DNA of 64,000 bases, taken from contig JAESUZ010001522.1 of the NCBI GenBank assembly GCA_017311185.1, forward strand, positions 620,001-684,000, given 5' to 3'. Source of the DNA: Proteles cristata cristata (lineage: Eukaryota; Chordata; Mammalia; Carnivora; Hyaenidae). Shown piece by piece: positions 47,166 through 58,361 of the stretch. The notes beneath the pieces are model-generated. The model did not search any database. It was given only the letters and a program-made list of their open reading frames with translations, and was not told where the DNA came from. Position numbers and translations under genes: made by a program. Position 1 is the stretch's first letter. Each line of letters starts with the position of its first letter.

Positions 47166-47590
47166 TTTTTTTTTTCTTTTTCAACAGGCTTGCATGAGCT
47201 AAGCTTTATTCTTATGGAAACTTAGCACATTCAGTAGTTTGCTCATTTGATGTTAACTTCCAATAACTGAGTAGAGATGAGCACTTGGACATGGGTTTCT
47301 ATTATATAAATGTCTAGGTAAAGTTAGCCAATGGCAGCTGCTGATGAAACCTGGTTTTAAACAAGGAGGTGTTGTTCTTTTCATAGAAATATACCCACAT
47401 TTGGAGTTCTTGATAGCAATTTCTCCTACTTTTATTGTGCACATAACTATGCCTCTTAGTTTTTTCCACGAAGATATTTAGCTCTTCTAATTTTCTCTTT
47501 TTGGATCATGTTCTGAATAGTAGTTCTCTGGGCATCAAGGATAAATGCAGTAATCAGGCTGCAGTTTTTCTTGAAGGAAAATGGTATTCT
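47166..47590 (-). pseudogene. Candidate A-tailed retrocopy, unknown parent
   Basis: On the minus strand the segment ends in an A-rich run (complement of the T-run at about 47166-47182). About 20 bases before it is AATAAA (complement of 47207-47212), as in an mRNA 3' end. A 63-codon frame lies at 47253-47444, and codon-like sequence in other frames continues upstream ('KEKIRRAKYLRGKN'-like). I do not recognise a parent, cannot define the 5' end, and see no TSD. Confidence 0.25.
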
Positions 47591-47599
47591 CCATAATAT

Positions 47600-49085
47600 A
47601 TTTAATAGACAATAGTGTTTTCAGGACTAAAATAAATACAAATCTTCAAAGGATAAGAGACCTACTGAATGATTTTACTCATAATTCTTCTTTCATATGA
47701 CTTCTTAAGGACTTAGAAGTATCAAGCTTTAACTGCTCTGTAACTTAAAAAAAGAACTGTGAAAACTCTTTTAGTTCTTCAAAATCCAAGCTGAGACATT
47801 TTATAAAGACTTTATAAATGTCTATGAATTATATTGTCCAGGCCATTTTTGTTTTATTTGGAGAAAATGAATTATCCAAAGCCTATATTCTCTAGCACAA
47901 AATACCAATACTCTCCTTATTGTCGTCAAACACGCACAGAGCCCCATTCCACTGATGTGGAATTGGTCAATAGCAGATTCTACGTTCCAAGTTTAATCAC
48001 TCATAGACCTTATGATTCCTACTGTCTATGGTGTAGTCTCAAATTGTCCCATAACTCAGGCAAATTATTTGGCAACTATGTCAGGAAAGAGAGCTAAGCA
48101 TTTCAAATGTTCCATCTGGATAGTATCACCACTACTAGAAGAAATAAATGCTGTGTGAGTCCACTGATAGGTCAGTGAATAACTTTTGCTTCACTTACAT
48201 AGTCAGGTACAGCATACTCACATTTATTGATACACACATTTTGCTATTCAAAAATTACTTGAAGCAGGTTATATTAAACTTGGAGATATAATAAGCTTTA
48301 AGATATATAAAAAGAACAAACCTGAATCAATTTTATCTTCTTTCCACTAATGAAAAAATTACCTTAAGAAAATTATTGCATTATATATAAAATTTAATTG
48401 TAAACTTTTTGCAAGACAAAACAATTCACAATATTGCATGAATTTCAATACATCAAAAAAGTAAGAATGAATTTAAATAATGTCTCTTTAAATGGCACTA
48501 TGAACTCATTGCTTAAGTAAATTTAGGTAGAAAAGCTTAATATTTATGAAAATATGTCCTTAAATGGACCTTATTTTTTTTCAAATTACCTTTAAATTAC
48601 CTTATTGTTTTTCAAAATAACTTTAAAAGCTCATTCTATGATACCATTCCTAAGGATATCATTCCAAAAAACACACACCTTGTTTGGATGGAGTTTCTAC
48701 TTTCCGATACTACATGTATCTCCTCTTAGAAGGATCTTCTAATCTACCACTGAAAACTTTTTACAAAAGTTGTAGTGAGATCCGAGGTCATAGATGATTT
48801 AGTTGACTGGTTGTGTTTGCAAATATCATGCTTTTAATAGTTTTTTTCATGGTGTCACTAGAATGCTTCACTTATTTCTGATGTCATTTCAAAAATAGGA
48901 TAGATTTCTATAAAAAAGTATTATTCATGTTTGCATATATATAATGTATACACGTATATTTTTCATAATACTATCTGATATCTTGTCATTTAAAATACTG
49001 CATACTTCAAAAATATGATGTAAGGCTAACTATAAACTTGGAAAAAAATGCTAATTTCAATAAAAATTAAAGTAAATATAATAGT
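47600..49085. other. Unassigned AT-rich DNA
   Basis: No recognised repeat or gene. A tandem doublet of 31 bp lies at 48568-48629. Confidence 0.45.
48568..48629. repeat. 31-bp tandem duplication
   Basis: 'ccttattttttttcaaatta' (48569) and 'ccttattgtttttcaaaata' (48600) start two diverged copies with a 31-bp period. Confidence 0.7.
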
Positions 49086-49089
49086 TGCA

Positions 49090-49350
49090 CTTTAATGAGA
49101 GCTTATGATATTCCACTTATATATATTTATTGATTTAACCTTCACAAAAATGCTATGAAATCTTATTATATTTAAATTTTATTTTGTATTTATTTTGGTT
49201 GTTTTTCTAAATAAGTAAAATAAAAATGAAAGCTCAGAATGACTAGGTAACTTACTCAAGATCCTATAACTAGCAGATCTAGAATTTGAATCCAAGTCTT
49301 TTTGATCCTAAGGTTCATGGTCTTCCCATTATGCTTTGCTGTCTCACCAT
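49090..49350 (+). repeat. MIR SINE with AT-rich insertion
   Basis: 'gagagcttatgatattccac', 'ttgatttaaccttcacaaaa', then an AT-rich interruption, 'gaaagctcagaatgactagg', 'taacttactcaagatcctat', 'tagaatttgaatccaagtct' and 'cttcccattatgctttgctg'. Full MIR order. Confidence 0.75.
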
Positions 49351-49354
49351 ATGT

Positions 49355-50918
49355 TCAATGCAGTGCCTGGAAAGTAATGCAATACTTTCACACTGACCAC
49401 TGGACCTGCATTGCAAATTTGCCTGACATTAATAATACAGTTTTCCTACTTGTTAATGCATTTGATTTGAATTTATAAGCTGACTACATGATTCTTTAAC
49501 TTCCTCAACTCACTCTGATTTTGTTATAGGTAAACAAGAACAACAACAAATAATGGTAGTTCACGTACACTGTAGCTGCTTGATAAGAAGAGCTGCTGTC
49601 ACCATGGAAATAGTGCATTAGAATGTTGCTCCCAAACCAATGGAGCAGATAAGCAAGTACGGAAGAACACAGGCAACCTCATAAAGAATAGAGTCTGTCT
49701 AGACCCTCCACTCTACTGAGCAGGCTAAAAACACATACAACCACGAAGCTAGGCTAGGTACTTTTGTGATGTCACAGACGAGGTGTATGGAACACCTCTT
49801 CTCCGAAAGCCTTTTCTATAACTACTTCTGGGCTGAATGGAATGCCAACATTCAATGTGGTCTTTCCTAATTCTTAATCTTTGACATCTACTCTCTGATC
49901 AAGTAATTCTGTGATATATATATATATGTATATCAATATATATAGCAATTCTGCTATATATTTCTTTTTTTAATATTTAAGTATCTTAATCTTATGTGAG
50001 CCACCTAAATTTCTGCCTACATCAACTACGGGAGACTTAAGTGGTCAGGACAGCATTAGTGCCTAAGCTGTTCTGCATCTTTTGTTTCATTTGGAATCCC
50101 AGTGGGGGACTTATAGACGCTTTAGTTGTTCATGTACTCCAGACATCATATCATGAGTGATCAAAATGGCACTCAAAGTCAACTCAGCAATGAAATAAAA
50201 CTTCATAGTCTTCATTGAGTTGTAATAAAATGCAACATATTAATTTGTATTCTATTTTATTATAGTGACTCGTCTACCTATAAACAATATCTGAATTAAT
50301 ATATTAGAAATAAAAGGTATAATATTTCTTTAACACAGAATTTTGTTAATAGTTATTAATACTTCCTTCTATTAGGCTATTTCCTGTTGTAATAATATAA
50401 TTGATTACGTAGACATCCTTTTAGTCTTGGCATGTCTTAATAGTTTCCATTATCACCAGAAATCATGTCCAAGTCTACTTTGATCAGCCATGGATTCTAG
50501 GCAAGATCCCAGTTATCTCTTAATGATCTTTCTTATAAAAAAAAAAAACTATGAAAAGTTAATTTGAAAGCTAACTTGAAGAGGATTATCTGCAGTCCCA
50601 AGTAGATTTGGAATATAAAAATCTTGTTAAATGTTTCTGTTTCTAGTTAGTCTATATTATATATCAGTGTAGCTTAATAGAGCAGTCACTTTTTCTTTGT
50701 GGAATACAGACTCTATTCTTTGTGAGTATTAGGACTGAAGTGCTGGAAACATAAACCAGCATTCTCACTGTGCTGCTTTTACTCAATTGTGACATTATTC
50801 TAAGATTTGCCAAAGAAAAATGTGTAGTAATCATAGGAAAATTGAGAATGTTTGTCTGGTTCCCAGCTATCTAGAGTAAATCTCAGGATGTCTGTGAGAC
50901 TGCATCTGTTTCAAAACA
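49355..50918. other. Unassigned AT-rich DNA
   Basis: An AT/TATATA patch lies at 49913-49960. No recognised repeat or gene. Confidence 0.45.
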
Positions 50919-51137
50919 TTTTTTTTTTTTTTTTGGCTGGACAGTCCTTAACTTCCAGTCAGACTGTGTTCCTAATAAGAAGGAGGGACCCAATTATCTT
51001 ATATGTCTGTACAACTATATTTAGGATTTGTCCCTGCCTCAGAGTCATCTGTTGAACCTGTAAGATTGTTTTGAATGATTCTAAGTTCATTTTGAAAATT
51101 TGTATATCACTTGAATGGTAACATAACTCATACTTCC
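50919..51137 (-). repeat. Left arm of a ~220-bp inverted repeat with T16 end
   Basis: Begins with 16 T (50919-50934) and runs to 'cataactcatacttcc' (51137). Its reverse complement matches 51473-51692 with about 13 differences in about 204 non-tail bases (roughly 94% identity). Read on the minus strand it looks like a retrocopy ending in A16. The element is not recognised. Confidence 0.93.
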
Positions 51138-51472
51138 ACCCACTTGGTAACCCTGTAATGACAGGAATGCCATGCTCATCTCATTATTACCAACACATCA
51201 CAAAGTTTTCAATTTTTATGCATTCAGTATACTATGTGTTGCACAAAGGTAGACGTTTACTTTGAATGGAAAAGGAATCTAGTCAGTCTGCTCAATCTTT
51301 CATTCAAAAACATTTCTTACATACCTTCTATAGGACGGGCTTTAGGTTCGGCACAGGACACACAGTGCTGGATAAAACAAATATGATAATGTCCTTCATG
51401 TTGCTTTTCCAAAGGATCCTGAAGAGTTCTACTTACAATAAAGAGCCTCCATTTGATTTCCTAGGCCAGCAA
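51138..51472. other. Spacer of the inverted repeat
   Basis: 335 bp. The part at about 51290-51440 ('cattcaaaaacatttcttac', 'cacacagtgctggataaaac') resembles a common old mammalian repeat. The remainder is not recognised. Confidence 0.5.
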
Positions 51473-51692
51473 GGAAGTATGAGTTATGTTCCCATTCAAG
51501 TGATATCCCAATTTTCAAAATGAACTTAGAATCCTTCAAAGCAATCTTACAGTTTCGACAGATGCCTCTGAGGTAGGGACAAATCCTAAATATAGTTTTA
51601 CAGACATATAAGATAATTGGGTCACTCCTTCTTATTAGGAACATAGTCTGACTGGAAGTTAAGGACTGTCCAGCCCAAAAAAAAAAAAAAAA
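51473..51692 (+). repeat. Right arm of the inverted repeat with A16 end
   Basis: Runs from 'ggaagtatgagttatg' (51473) to 'ggactgtccagccc' followed by 16 A (51677-51692). Both arms end at exactly the same internal base and both carry a 16-base tail, while the flanks beyond are unrelated. No TSD is seen for either arm. Short open frames over both arms are not coding in any recognisable way. Confidence 0.93.
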
Positions 51693-53107
51693 TCCTTACA
51701 CTCAATGTGGTTCTGGGTTCCCCTCTGCCCATTACTAAGACTGAAATATAATCCAGATGTTGTTTGGTGTTGTAAATTTTGAAGGAGAAATAAAGCTTAG
51801 CAGAGAATTCAGGAACATTTGTGCTATACTATAGAATGCTCTGAAGTAAGAGCACTGTAAGTTTCTGTTTATAAGTTGCATCATCCTAGCTCCAGTACCA
51901 AGGGCAGGGCATGACCAGTTTAGCATGCTTTCAAATAAGGGCTCATAGAACCAATTTTTCAGACACTCCAACTCTGACCAATGTTTCCTTTGTGCTTGTT
52001 ATTTGTCTCTGACCTATTAACTTCAGAATATCCTGAAATTAAGCTGCATGTATCTTCATTCTCTGGAAAATTATTTATGACCCTCAATTCAATTGCTCCA
52101 TCTGGTTTGTGGACTAAAAATAAAAAAGAACATCATGAATTTGTTAAGGTCTTTTTTTTTTTTTTTTTTTGCAACTGGAAATACTGTAAATGCTGTGGGC
52201 ATTTTATCTGTTAGAAAAGTGTCAAGATTTGGCTGAGTTCATCTGTATTCTCCAGCCTTCCTTTTCTGTAACTGCTGATTTACCATGAGAACACATAATT
52301 TGACCAAACACTGCCAATTTCCTCACACCACTTTAACATAAGCAAATGTTCAGCTTAGCCTACATAAATAATACATAATCGTAGGAGTAAATAAGTTCCA
52401 ATGGCACATTTTTATATCTTCCAAAATGATGTTGTAAATATAAAAACATAAGCAATAACAACACAGACTAAAGTAAGTATTTTTTAGTAGAAATTTTAAA
52501 TTACCAGAAGGAAAAACTTAAACTAAATCTTAAAATTAAGAATTAAATAATAAAGATGATAGGTACTAAAATTCTTAATGAAATATTGTTTTTAAAATTT
52601 GAACAAGAAAAAAATGAAAGAGAATAGGTGTAAGAGGGAGCAGCATTGATGAAACCCAACTAATACCCTTAGTGATTTGTTAAGCCCTGTATGATCACAA
52701 TTCATTATTGTTAACAGCCTGGGAAAAAATGAAAACAGCCTGAATAAAAATATTGGTTTTCTTCCTGAAGTGATCACCTGCTGGTTATACCATTCTGAAA
52801 AAAAAAAATGAGCAAAAAAACCCACTAGTTTTGAGTGAATGTGTTGAGGGAAAAGGAGAACAAGTCATAAAGGCTAACTGAGAGTGTGATCAGTGCTTAG
52901 GAAGAAAATCTCCCCAAAGTCCCAGAAATTTTATTATTATCCAAGTCCAGATAAGTTCTTTTTTTTTTAATGCAATGAGAAGTACATTTCAAATATATTA
53001 GTTTATCTCTCTACCTCCATTTGATTTACAATTGCCAATTATAAGCATTTCATTAACCAGTTAACAAGGCATATTTATAAGGCATATTAATTCATAGGTT
53101 ACAACAG
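51693..53107. other. Unassigned AT-rich DNA
   Basis: A T20 run lies at 52151-52170. No recognised repeat or gene. Confidence 0.45.
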
Positions 53108-53124
53108 TAAACTGATTTATTTTA

Positions 53125-53355
53125 TTTTATTTTATTTTTTAATATTTTTTTATTTATTTCTAGGAGAGAGAGAGAGAGAGACAGTGTGAGCAGGGGAGGG
53201 TTAGAGAGAGAGGGAGACGCAGACTCCGAAACAGGCTTCAGGCTCTGAACTGGCAGTCAGCACAGAGCCCGACGCGGGGCTCGAACCCACGAACCGTGAG
53301 ATCATGACCTAAGCGAAAGTCGGATGCTTAACCGACTAAGCCACCCAGGCGCGCC
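53125..53355 (-). mobile_element. CAN-SINE, young-looking
   Basis: Minus-strand copy with intact CpGs, ending with the complement of 'aggcgcgcctgggtggctta'. (GA)n complement of the CT block and A-rich tail complement at the left. Perfect 17-bp TSD 'taaactgatttatttta' at 53108-53124 and 53356-53372. Confidence 0.97.
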
Positions 53356-53372
53356 TAAACTGATTTATTTTA

Positions 53373-54067
53373 AAGGCAACTTTGGTGTTTTAACAAGGAA
53401 AGACTAATGCTATTTATTCCAGGGCTCAGTTTTTTAAAAAACTGATAAATAAATAAATCTTCTTGGGATATTACAGGATACTATGTTTTGGGATTGCCAC
53501 AAGTGAAACACAATGAAAGTGTGTTTCTTTGAAACAATTCTGTAAGGAAACAATGAAGAATATGGGTAGGAAAGTAATAAATTGAGAACCAAAATCTTAT
53601 TTGGCTTCCTGTTAGGAGAAAAGCCAAAGGTCCCATGTTGATATTATTTATCATTTAAGAATATGCAAATAGATCACATGAAAGTGATTCTTTCTATGAG
53701 AAGTTGCTAATAAGGGCAAGGACTCTGTGGCAATGGCCTCTGTCATGGGAGGGGGGCAGGCTATCTGGAGCTCTTGATACCTAAAGTTTCTTGACTTTTC
53801 TGGCTCATACCTCTCCCTTTTCCAAAACTGACTTTCCAGTTCCCTACCAGAAAAATATTGTTATGTTTTCCAATGATGGAAACGTGGCATTAAACAAGGT
53901 TGGTAGATAATTAAAAAATGGCATTATAAGAGAAAAAATCGGTATGAACAGTGGTAAATGGTAACTTGAGAACTGTCTATAAGGAGGCACTGAAGATCAA
54001 TTCACTATGTTTCTGTGTCTCTTCTAAGTTTTGGAAAATTTTGAATTAAAAGTACATGGAAATAAAG
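53373..54067. other. Unassigned DNA
   Basis: No recognised feature. Confidence 0.5.
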
Positions 54068-56090
54068 AAATCAGAAATAAGCCCTTAGATTTATTGATTT
54101 TTTTTGGCAAGGATACAAAGACAATCCAATAGTAAAAGAATGGTTTTTTTCAAGAAATGGTGCTGACCCTCCTACACTGTTGGTGGGAATGTAAACTGGT
54201 ACAGCCCCTATGGAAAATAGTGTGGAGGTTCCTCAGGAAACTAACAATAGAACTCTCCTAGGACCCAGCAATAGCACTGCTAGGAATTTACCCAAGGGAT
54301 ACAGAAATGCTGATGCATAGGAGCACATGTACCTCAATGTTCATAGCAGCACTCTCAACAATAGCTAAAACATGGAAAGAGCCAAAGTGTCCATCCACGG
54401 ACGAATGGATCAAGAAGATGTGGTTTATCTATACCATGGAATACTACATGGCAATGAGAAAGAATGAAATCTGGCCTTGTGTAGCAACATGGGTGGACTT
54501 TGAGGGTGTTATGCTGAACAAAATAAGTCAGGCAGAGAAGGACAAATATCATATGTTTGCACGTATAGGAGGATTAGGAGGAACTTAACTGAGGAACATG
54601 GGGGAGAAGAAAGGGGGAAATGGTGGGGGAAAGGGAGAGAGCAAACCATGAGAGACTCTTGAATGCTGACAAAAACAGAACTGATGGATGTGGGGGAGAG
54701 GGGGGATGGGCATGGAGGAGGGCACTTGTGTGGATGAGCACTGGTTGTTATATGGAAACCAATTTGACAATAAACTATTTGTAAAAAAATAATAATAAAC
54801 AAAAATTTTAAAAAATAAAAAAACAAATTCAAAAAAAAAGAATGGTGCTGAGACAATTGAATACTCATATGCAAAAGAAAGAAAGAAAAAAATCATTAGA
54901 TGCATACCTCACATCATATACAAATATTAATTCCAAATGTATTATAAATCTAATGTAGAAGCTCGAACTATAAAACTAAATAATGAGAAAATATGGTAAC
55001 CTTAGATTTACCAAAGATGGCTCACTTATGTCTCCCAAGGCAAATTTCATAAAAGAAAAAAATGGATAAATTAGATTCCATCTAAATAAAAAATTTCATC
55101 TTTCAAAAGACATAATTAGGAGAATGAAAAGATAAGACATGTACTTGGCTAAGATATTTATAAGTCATATATCTGATAAAGGACTAAATGCAGAACTCTT
55201 ACAATTCAATAAGAAGATAATTAAAAAATGGTCAAAATATGTTAATAGACATTCACCAAATAATATATTGGAAAGACTAATAATAACCATCTGAGAAAAC
55301 ACTTAGTATCAATAGTCACTAGGGAAATGCAAATTAAAAATAAGATGCCACATTTTACACTCAGTAGAGTGGCTATAATCCCTAATATTGAAAATACCAG
55401 CTGTTGGTGATAATGTAGAGAATCTAAAAACATCTAGGAACATAGAATCTAGAATACATTCCTTCTGGTGGGAATACAAAATGATATAACCACTTTGGAA
55501 AACACTGTGACAATTTCTGAAAAGTGAAACATATACATATCATATGACTCAGCAATGTCTGTTCTAGTTATCTACCTAAGTTATGTATGTGAATCTTCCT
55601 AGCAACATTATTTATAAATACCCTGATCTGAAACCAATCTTGATGTTTATCAACTAGTGAATGAATATATAAAGTGTAGTCTATTTATACAATGGAATTT
55701 TATTTACTAATAAAGAGTAATGGACTACTTTTACAGTTAACACAGATGAATCTCAAAAACATCGTGCTAAGCATAGGAAGCCAGACACAGCAGAAAACGG
55801 TGTATGTTTTTGTTTATATGAAATTTCTAGAAAAGGTAAATTTATAGAGACAGAAAGGAGTTCAGAGTTGCCTGAAGCTGGTAATAGGAGCAAGATTAAT
55901 AGCAAATGGGGACGAAAGAAACTTTTGGGTGGTGGAAATGTTCTAAAATTGTTTTACGGGGATGGCTGCACATTTATATAACTTTAATAATAATCTCCAA
56001 CTTTTATACTTACAATTGGAGAATTTTATGTAACATAAATTATACCTTAATAAAGATATTACAATTTTTAAATGTATGTGAAAGACAAAT
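54068..56090 (+). mobile_element. Old L1 3' end interrupted by a younger L1
   Basis: Left part 54068-54166 ('atcagaaataagccctt', 'gatacaaagacaatccaata'). Right part from about 54838: 'gagacaattgaatactcata', 'gataaaggactaaatgcaga' (55173), 'gtgggaatacaaaatgatat' and 'caatggaattttatttacta'. The 3' UTR follows with 'gggtggtggaaatgttctaa' (55927) and 'ataccttaataaag' near 56042-56055. Frames closed throughout. The order is continuous across the younger insertion. Confidence 0.82.
54167..54837 (+). mobile_element. Younger felid L1, 5'-truncated
   Basis: Starts at the end of ORF2 ('ccctcctacactgttggtgg'). A 93-codon frame (54307-54588) keeps ORF2 C-terminal words ('WIKKMWFIYTMEYY', 'AEKDKYHMFAR'). 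The 3' UTR includes 'gacaataaactatttgtaaa', then an impure A-tail to 54837. TSD 'aagaaatggtgctga' (54152-54166) versus 'aagaatggtgctga' (54838-54851), one base different in length. No complete ORF. Confidence 0.93.
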
Positions 56091-56460
56091 ATTCATTAAC
56101 ATAGCTATTTTTTCATACTTTATTGCTTGTTAATAATAAGCAAACCATTGAGCCTACGAAGAATATAATGTTAGAGAAAAAAGCGAATGATTTACTTCTG
56201 CCAGTAAAAATTATTTCAAAGTTTAAGGTTGTCATTGTTTCCTCAGTAGACTATTTTCACAGAAACTAAGTCCAAGGAACATGGTTCTTGCCCTGGGTTT
56301 TCTGTACATACACACAGGAAGTCCAGAAGCTTAGTAAGATGAATGAGATTTTTTCCCTTCTTACCGGGTACCAAGGAGTACTAGGCATCTGTCAACGTTA
56401 CTGAAGTGCTACATGCAAATTACCTGCACGTCAATTGCTAAAGAATCTTGAATAAAGACT
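56091..56460. other. Unassigned DNA
   Basis: No recognised feature. Confidence 0.5.
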
Positions 56461-56477
56461 AGAAAAGACCAAGGATC

Positions 56478-56703
56478 GGGGCGCCTGGGTGGCTTAGTCG
56501 GTTGAGCGTCCGACTTTCACTTAGGTCATGATCTCACGGTTCGTGGGTTCGAGCCCCACGTCGGGCTCTGTGCTGACTGCCAGCTCAGAGCCTGGAGCCT
56601 GTTTCAGAGTCTGTGACTCCCTCTCTCTCTGACGCTCCCCTGCTCACGCTGTCTCTCTCTCTCTCTCCTAGAAATAAATAAAAATATTTAAAAAAACAAA
56701 AAA
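56478..56703 (+). mobile_element. CAN-SINE, youngest-looking in the window
   Basis: Near-consensus head 'ggggcgcctgggtggcttag' with many intact CpGs, 'ggttcgtgggttcgagcccc', 'ctgactgccagctcagagcc', (CT)n and 'cctagaaataaataaaaata' tail. Perfect 17-bp TSD 'agaaaagaccaaggatc' at 56461-56477 and 56704-56720. Confidence 0.98.
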
Positions 56704-56720
56704 AGAAAAGACCAAGGATC

Positions 56721-57267
56721 ATAAATCTCTGTTTTATATAAATAAAACAATAAAATAAATAAAATAAAGTCTTAATAAGGCTTAAGAAGAGAAAGAATCC
56801 CCCCCCTTCAGATTTACATTCTTTTTGACTCATTAGAGCAGAGGAACTATCAAAGATGTGCAGAAGGGAAGGAGAGGAGAGCTGGGGGCTATATCTTGGA
56901 TAATGTTCAACAATAAGGAATGCAACTTATTTTGATATCCATCACTGATTACTCAACAAGTTGCTTTACTTAGTTGTCTTAATTCAATAAAACAAACTAT
57001 ATCCATTTACAAATATATGCTATTGTTTTGTCATACCCATCATCAAATGATTCTTTCACTATCTTTTATTTGGTTTTATCTAGCCAAGGTCCATTGAAAT
57101 TCAGTTCAACTCTGTGTTAGTGGAGATTGTGAGACAGTGTTTATGGGGGAGAAGGCAGGGTGTGTTAGTCTATGTTTAATGTAGATCCTGCTCTGGTTAA
57201 GAAAAAAACTGTGTTAACATGAAAAAATTTGCCAGCCTTGAATCTGCTAAAAAAGGAAGAAGCTCTA
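56721..57267. other. Unassigned AT-rich DNA
   Basis: No recognised feature. A C7 run lies near 56801. Confidence 0.5.
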
Positions 57268-57370
57268 GAGAAAGAGAAGGAAAGAGAGAAAGAGGAAAAG
57301 AGAGAAAGAAAAGGAAGGAAGGAAGGAAGGAAGGAAGGAGAGAAGAGAAAAGAAAAGGAAAGAAAAGAAA
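57268..57370. repeat. Polypurine (GGAA/GAAA/GA) tract
   Basis: About 100 bases of almost pure A/G on the plus strand, with seven GGAA units at about 57313-57340. Frames over it are spurious. Confidence 0.93.
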
Positions 57371-57945
57371 CAATTTTTTTATGACAATGCTTCATTTTTG
57401 ACATATAACCTGATGGGAGTTATAGGAATAATAGAAAGAAAGTAAGGGAGCATCATTTCTAGAGTCTATGGCTAAAGGTTCAGAGTAGGGAATGTTCACA
57501 TTTGAAAGCTGTGTCCTAAATTAACAGAGGCATTTGGAGGCTTTGGAAAATATGGACTTTACCACAGGTTCAATCTCTGGACTGAAGGAAACTAGGATAT
57601 TTCCTCCATAGGAATGTACATAAACAGGGAGGGGAAGGGGCGGTGAAAGCTAAGAAGTAAAATCCTGTGGGGTTTTTGCTATAACCAGCTTTAGTATTTC
57701 TATAATTATGTTTAAAATTGACACAAGATTCTGTTTGTAAAGTTATTCTTTATTTCTCTAGAAACTATTGGGGAAGTGATGGTTGTTTTGCTCTAAGTCA
57801 TATTCCTTTTGATTAGCATTTTCAAAGAAAATTTATATTGGAATATGAATTCACTGTTGAAGCTGTCATCCTAATTACATTATAATCATGTAGTTAGAAA
57901 TGTATGTCTGAGATAAACTTATTAAGTAATTAAAAACTACAAATT
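57371..57945. other. Unassigned AT-rich DNA upstream of the L1
   Basis: No recognised feature. The last bases ('aaaaactacaaatt') should be the left TSD of the L1; its partner lies beyond the window. Confidence 0.5.
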
Positions 57946-57949
57946 GGAG

Positions 57950-57962
57950 GCAAGATGGCGGA
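57950..57962 (+). promoter_or_regulatory. YY1-like site at L1 5' end
   Basis: 'caagatggcgg' matches the reverse of the CCGCCATCTTG-type YY1 site. In human L1 a site at the same place directs initiation from base 1. Role here is by analogy. Confidence 0.7.
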
Positions 57963-58361
57963 GAAGTAAGGAGCCCCGTACTTGCACTCGCGCCCATACA
58001 TCACACAGAAAAGATCTGAAGCCATTGGAAACCATACAAAACCTGAGAGACTGGGAAAAAAAAGGACGCAGAATCCACTGAGAAAGCCTTCTAACGTGAG
58101 TGCGAACCAGGGAAGGTAAAATCAGGCCGGGATCGGAGCCTCCAGGGTGGGAGGCGATCCCCCTCTACCCTCTACGGGGAGTAAGAGGGGAAAAGGAGAG
58201 AGTCCGAGACAGAAAAATCTCCGCTCGGTGCATAGAAAGACCATACTTGCCAATACCTGCACACCAGGTCCCCTCGCGACAACTGGTCCTGGGGGAGGCT
58301 GAGCACACAAACTGCTTCTTTGTGCCGCTCCTGGAGGTTGGGTTTTAAAGCGGAGCGGGTG

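Noticed and set aside
50852..51692. Inverted repeat as a DNA transposon with terminal inverted repeats
   Set aside because: The arms end in A/T tails rather than transposon termini, lack a target duplication and enclose no transposase.
56478..56560. tRNA gene-like A and B boxes
   Set aside because: They belong to the tRNA-derived head of a CAN-SINE with TSDs, not to a functional tRNA gene; the same applies to the other SINEs.
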